This document shows positions 61,213-64,000 of a stretch of 64,000 nt of DNA, piece by piece. Numbering within the stretch: the first letter of the stretch is position 1; each line of letters opens with the position of its first letter. The position numbers were made by a program, and so were the translations under genes. The DNA is from Cryobacterium sp. Y29 (GTDB lineage Bacteria > Actinomycetota > Actinomycetes > Actinomycetales > Microbacteriaceae). The DNA is taken from the NCBI RefSeq assembly GCF_002929825.1, contig NZ_PJJN01000033.1, positions 1-64,000 on the forward strand. The letters run 5' to 3'. The notes under the pieces were generated by a model, which saw nothing but the letters and a program-made list of their open reading frames with translations, was not told the DNA's origin and did not search any database.

Positions 61213-62228
61213 ACACCGAAGTAGCAACCACCCGCACGATCACCTACCGCCAGGCGCTCAACGAGACTCTGCGCGCCGAGCTCGAACGTGACGACAAGGT
61301 CTTCCTCATCGGTGAAGAGATCGGCGTCTTCGAGGGGTCGTATAAGATCACCGCCGGACTGCTTGAAGACTTCGGACCCGACCGGGTAATCGACGCTCCG
61401 ATCGCCGAAGAGGGTTTCGTGGGGGCCGCCCTCGGGGCTGCGATGCTCGGAATGCGCCCGGTGGTCGAGATCATGACCATCAACTTCAGCCTCATCGCGA
61501 TCGACCAGATCGTGAACCACGCAGCCAAGATGCGGTCGATGTTCGCCGGTCAGGTTTCCATTCCCCTGGTCATTCGCATGCCCGGCGGCGGTGGCCAGCA
61601 GCTGGCCGCGACCCACTCGCAGAACCTCGAGGTCTGGTACGCGCACATTCCAGGACTCAAGGTCGTCGCCCCGTCGACCCCGGCCGATGCCAAGGCGCTC
61701 CTCACCGCTGCCATTCGCGATGACGACCCGGTGATTTTTCTGGAAAACCTTTCGCTCTACAGCGCCAAGGGCGAAGTTCCCACCGACGAGCAGGTCGCCG
61801 AGATCGGCAAGGCTGCCGTTGTCAAGACCGGCACCGACCTCACCATCGTGAGCTACTCGCGCGGCACCACGACGGCTCTCGAAGTGGCCCGCCAGCTCGA
61901 GGCCGAGGGCCTGTCGATCGAGGTCGTCGACCTGCGCAGCCTGCGGCCGCTCGACCGTGACACCATTTGCGCCTCGGTGAAGAAGACCGGCCACGCCGTC
62001 GTCTTCGAAGACGACTGGCTCAGCTACGGCATCGGCGCCGAGATATCGGCGACCATCGGCGAGGGAGTCTTCGACTTTCTCGACGCCCCGGTGCGTCGCG
62101 TCGCCGCCGCCGAGGTGCCGTTACCCTACGCCAAATCCCTCGAGAAAGCCGCTCTGCCCAGCGCTGCCGATCTCGCCAGGGTCGTGCGCGAGGTACTCAA
62201 TATTTCATCTACCCCGAACGACAAGTAG
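61209..62228 (+). CDS. pdhB: Pyruvate dehydrogenase E1 beta subunit
   Basis: A 339-aa subunit with TYRQALNETLRAELERDDKV, GEEIGVFEGSYKITAGL, IDAPIAEEGFVGAALGAAM, and MPGGGGQQLAATHSQNLE. The C-terminal transketolase domain includes IEVVDLRSLRPLDRDTI. It starts at GTG 61209, overlapping the pdhA stop, and is followed 9 bp later by the E2 gene. Confidence 0.93.
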   Translation: MNTEVATTRTITYRQALNETLRAELERDDKVFLIGEEIGVFEGSYKITAGLLEDFGPDRVIDAPIAEEGFVGAALGAAMLGMRPVVEIMTINFSLIAIDQIVNHAAKMRSMFAGQVSIPLVIRMPGGGGQQLAATHSQNLEVWYAHIPGLKVVAPSTPADAKALLTAAIRDDDPVIFLENLSLYSAKGEVPTDEQVAEIGKAAVVKTGTDLTIVSYSRGTTTALEVARQLEAEGLSIEVVDLRSLRPLDRDTICASVKKTGHAVVFEDDWLSYGIGAEISATIGEGVFDFLDAPVRRVAAAEVPLPYAKSLEKAALPSAADLARVVREVLNISSTPNDK

Positions 62229-62237
62229 GAGCCGGCC

Positions 62238-63581
62238 ATGCCCGACGTCATTATGCCCCGTCTCTCCGACACCATGGAGGAGGGCGAACTCAGCCGCTGG
62301 ATGAAGCAGGTCGGCGATGAGATTCACAAGGGTGATGTGCTCGCCGAAATCGAGACCGACAAGGCCACGATGGACCTGGAAGCCTTCGACAACGGCATTC
62401 TCGAGCAGCTGCTCGTCGTCGCTGGCGCGCTCGTACCCATCGGTGCACCGGTTGCGCGCATCGGCGACGGGAGCAACATCGTCACGGAAGACGCTGCCTC
62501 GGCAGCCCCAGCCGAAGCTGCCCCGGCTGCTCCAGTCGCAGCCGCAGCTGCCCCGGCTGCTCCAGTCGCGGTCGCTGCAGCAGCAACACCCACGGTCATC
62601 CCCCCGGCGGATACCCCCATGCCGACCACGCCCACGCCCACGGCAGCCCAGACCGGCGAACTGCGCACCTCGCCCCTGGCTCGCAAAATCGGCCGCGAGC
62701 ACGGTATCGACCTGCACACCGTCGCGGGCACCGGGCCGCAGGGTCGCATCACGCGTACCGACGTCGACAGGGCGATCCGGGCCCAGGAGGCGGCAGCATC
62801 CGCTGTCCCGACGGCGCCTCGAGCCGCCGCTCCAGCGGCGGCAGCACCGGCGGCGGCAGCACCAGCGGCGGCGGCAGCACCGGCCGCTGTTTCAGCCGAT
62901 TCCGTCTCCGTGGCGGTCAGCCGCATTCGCGCCGTCACGGCCCGCCGACTCACCGAGAGTCAGGCCGTTCCGCACTTCTTCCTCACCAGCGTCGTCAACG
63001 TTGAACGCCTGGTCGCTTTCCGCGCCGACGTCAACGAGTCGCTCGCCGCCCTCGGCACCAAGATCAGTCTGAACGACCTGTTCGTGCGCGCCAGCGCGGT
63101 CGCGCTGCGCGCGCACCCCGAAGTCAACGCGTCCTGGGGCGACGGCGTCATTCTGCGCCATAACCATGTCAACGTCGGCGTGGCCGTCGCGACCGACGAT
63201 GGACTCCTCGTTCCCGTCGTCGTCGATGCCGATCAGAAGTCGCTCGGTGCCATCGCCGCCGAAACCCGCGCCCTGGCCGGCCTCGCCCGCACCGGCAGCC
63301 TGTCCCTCGCCCAGATGTCGGGGGGAACCTTCACCATCAGCAACCTCGGCATGTTCGGTATCGACTCCTTCACCGCCGTATTGAACCCGCCAGAGGCCGG
63401 CATCCTGGCAATCGGCGCGGCGAGCGACGTTCCCGCGGTGCGCGACGGCGTGCTCGTGACGGTACCAACGGTGAAGATCACCCTGACCGTCGACCATCGA
63501 GTACTCGACGGCGCCGTCGCGGCAGCGTTCCTGCGCGATCTCACTACCCTGCTTGAAGAGCCGCTGCGCATCGTTCTCTAG
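62238..63581 (+). CDS. pdhC: Dihydrolipoamide acyltransferase (E2)
   Basis: A 447-aa E2 core subunit. It has one lipoyl domain (Lys in ETDKATMDLEA, ~43), an Ala/Pro-rich swinging linker (~90-140), and a peripheral-subunit-binding domain (SPLARKIGREHGIDLHTVAG, ~150). A second Ala/Pro linker (~185-215) and the acyltransferase domain follow, ending with the catalytic HRVLDGAVAAAFL. The lipoyl Lys, the binding domain and the H-x3-D-G motif are all present, so it should be functional. No E3 (lpd) gene is in the window. Confidence 0.94.
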   Translation: MPDVIMPRLSDTMEEGELSRWMKQVGDEIHKGDVLAEIETDKATMDLEAFDNGILEQLLVVAGALVPIGAPVARIGDGSNIVTEDAASAAPAEAAPAAPVAAAAAPAAPVAVAAAATPTVIPPADTPMPTTPTPTAAQTGELRTSPLARKIGREHGIDLHTVAGTGPQGRITRTDVDRAIRAQEAAASAVPTAPRAAAPAAAAPAAAAPAAAAAPAAVSADSVSVAVSRIRAVTARRLTESQAVPHFFLTSVVNVERLVAFRADVNESLAALGTKISLNDLFVRASAVALRAHPEVNASWGDGVILRHNHVNVGVAVATDDGLLVPVVVDADQKSLGAIAAETRALAGLARTGSLSLAQMSGGTFTISNLGMFGIDSFTAVLNPPEAGILAIGAASDVPAVRDGVLVTVPTVKITLTVDHRVLDGAVAAAFLRDLTTLLEEPLRIVL

Positions 63582-63643
63582 CCTGCCCGCCCCGCAAGAT
63601 TAAAAGTATGCGACTGCTCATAATTCCGGGTTAGTCTTGTACG

Positions 63644-64000
63644 GTGGATTCCGACGAACGCGCTCCCGCCTGGCATGCCGCGCTGGCATCGCCGATTCGG
63701 CGCAGCGTGCTCCAGTTTCTGGTCGCCTCCGGCGAACCGCTCGATGCCGCCGCCGTCGCCGACCGGATGAATGTGCATGTCACCACGGCCAGGTTTCACC
63801 TCGACCAGCTTCTGGCTGCCAGGCTCATCGAACGAGAGCCCGAACGGTCCGGCCAGCGGGGCCGGCCGCGCATCCGTTTTTCTGCCGTGGCCGCCGCGCG
63901 CACCGACACACGCGACCAGCTCAGCCACGCCCTCGCCAGCGTGCTTGCCGAGGACGACGACGGCGGCCGGGGCCGGGCTATTCGGGCCGGTGAGAAGTGG
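63644..64000 (+). CDS. HTH regulator, ArsR/SufR-like, partial
   Basis: An open frame from GTG 63644 to the window edge (119 residues, 3' end missing). It begins VDSDERAPAWHAALASPIRR and has the winged helix DAAAVADRMNVHVTTARFHL followed by ERSGQRGRPRIRFSAV. The HTH and wing match the narG-linked regulator at 59264-59983 (T-A-R-x-H-L-D-x-L and G-R-P-(K/R)), so the two look like paralogues flanking pdhABC. No ribosome binding site is visible; a leaderless start is possible. Confidence 0.75.
   Translation, partial: MDSDERAPAWHAALASPIRRSVLQFLVASGEPLDAAAVADRMNVHVTTARFHLDQLLAARLIEREPERSGQRGRPRIRFSAVAAARTDTRDQLSHALASVLAEDDDGGRGRAIRAGEKW

Overview
The window looks like chromosome from a high-GC actinobacterium of the family Microbacteriaceae. 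Pointers are the MGKLTYDS-type DUF7882 protein, a mycothiol-transferase-like DinB protein, an Rv2578c-type radical SAM protein, a MoeZ-type E1-rhodanese fusion, the gene order dnaX-recR-lysC-asd, and the very frequent heptamer GCATCCG. A Cryobacterium-like organism is possible but is only an inference. I see no phage, plasmid, IS element or CRISPR array.

Layout. 0.3-6 kb: a secreted beta-helix protein with a Pro-Ala linker, a Zn-ribbon protein, a low-molecular-weight tyrosine phosphatase and a DUF4012 membrane-anchored protein (probably the edge of an envelope polysaccharide region), and a DUF7882 protein. 6.2-9.5 kb: an operon of a histidine-kinase-like membrane ATPase lacking its phospho-acceptor His, a second membrane protein, and thymidine kinase. 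9.6-14 kb: radical SAM protein, type IB topoisomerase, an acidic disordered protein, a YtxH-like protein, then repeat-rich non-coding DNA. 14-22.4 kb: malate:quinone oxidoreductase, a wrecked two-component/GGDEF remnant, and asd, lysC, recR and dnaX on the minus strand. 22.5-29.6 kb: the phosphoketolase-Pta-AckA operon with a divergent LysR regulator. 29.6-32.6 kb: two oxidoreductases, SRP RNA, tRNA-Ser(GGA) and a DinB protein.

32.7-39.2 kb holds the most distinctive gene set: a divergent LacI regulator with two exact inverted copies of a 16-bp operator controls an operon of asparaginase, an HpPgdA/imidase-like CE4 hydrolase, an MFS transporter and two SDR dehydrogenases, followed by small genes. 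I read it as a candidate uptake and amidohydrolysis pathway for a cyclic imide or amide; the substrate is unknown.

39.3-60 kb is a nitrate-respiration supply block: modABC with a TOBE regulator, molybdenum-cofactor genes (moeZ, moeA, moaC, mobA, a DUF6457 gene, moaD, moaE, mog; no moaA in the window), nitrate transporter narK, a dicarboxylate symporter, narGHJI and a Cys-rich HTH regulator that may be Fe-S dependent. 60.1-63.6 kb is pdhABC (E1 alpha, E1 beta, E2), followed by a second regulator of the same HTH type that runs off the window.

Non-coding DNA is rich in unusual repeats: 8-, 12-, 19- and 22-bp tandem arrays, a 67-bp GGGCCC-rich repeat, palindromes with a TTCTAA core, and two 93-bp elements bounded by identical 15-bp inverted ends 29 kb apart. 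All functional assignments are from reading the sequence and from remembered families; no search was run.
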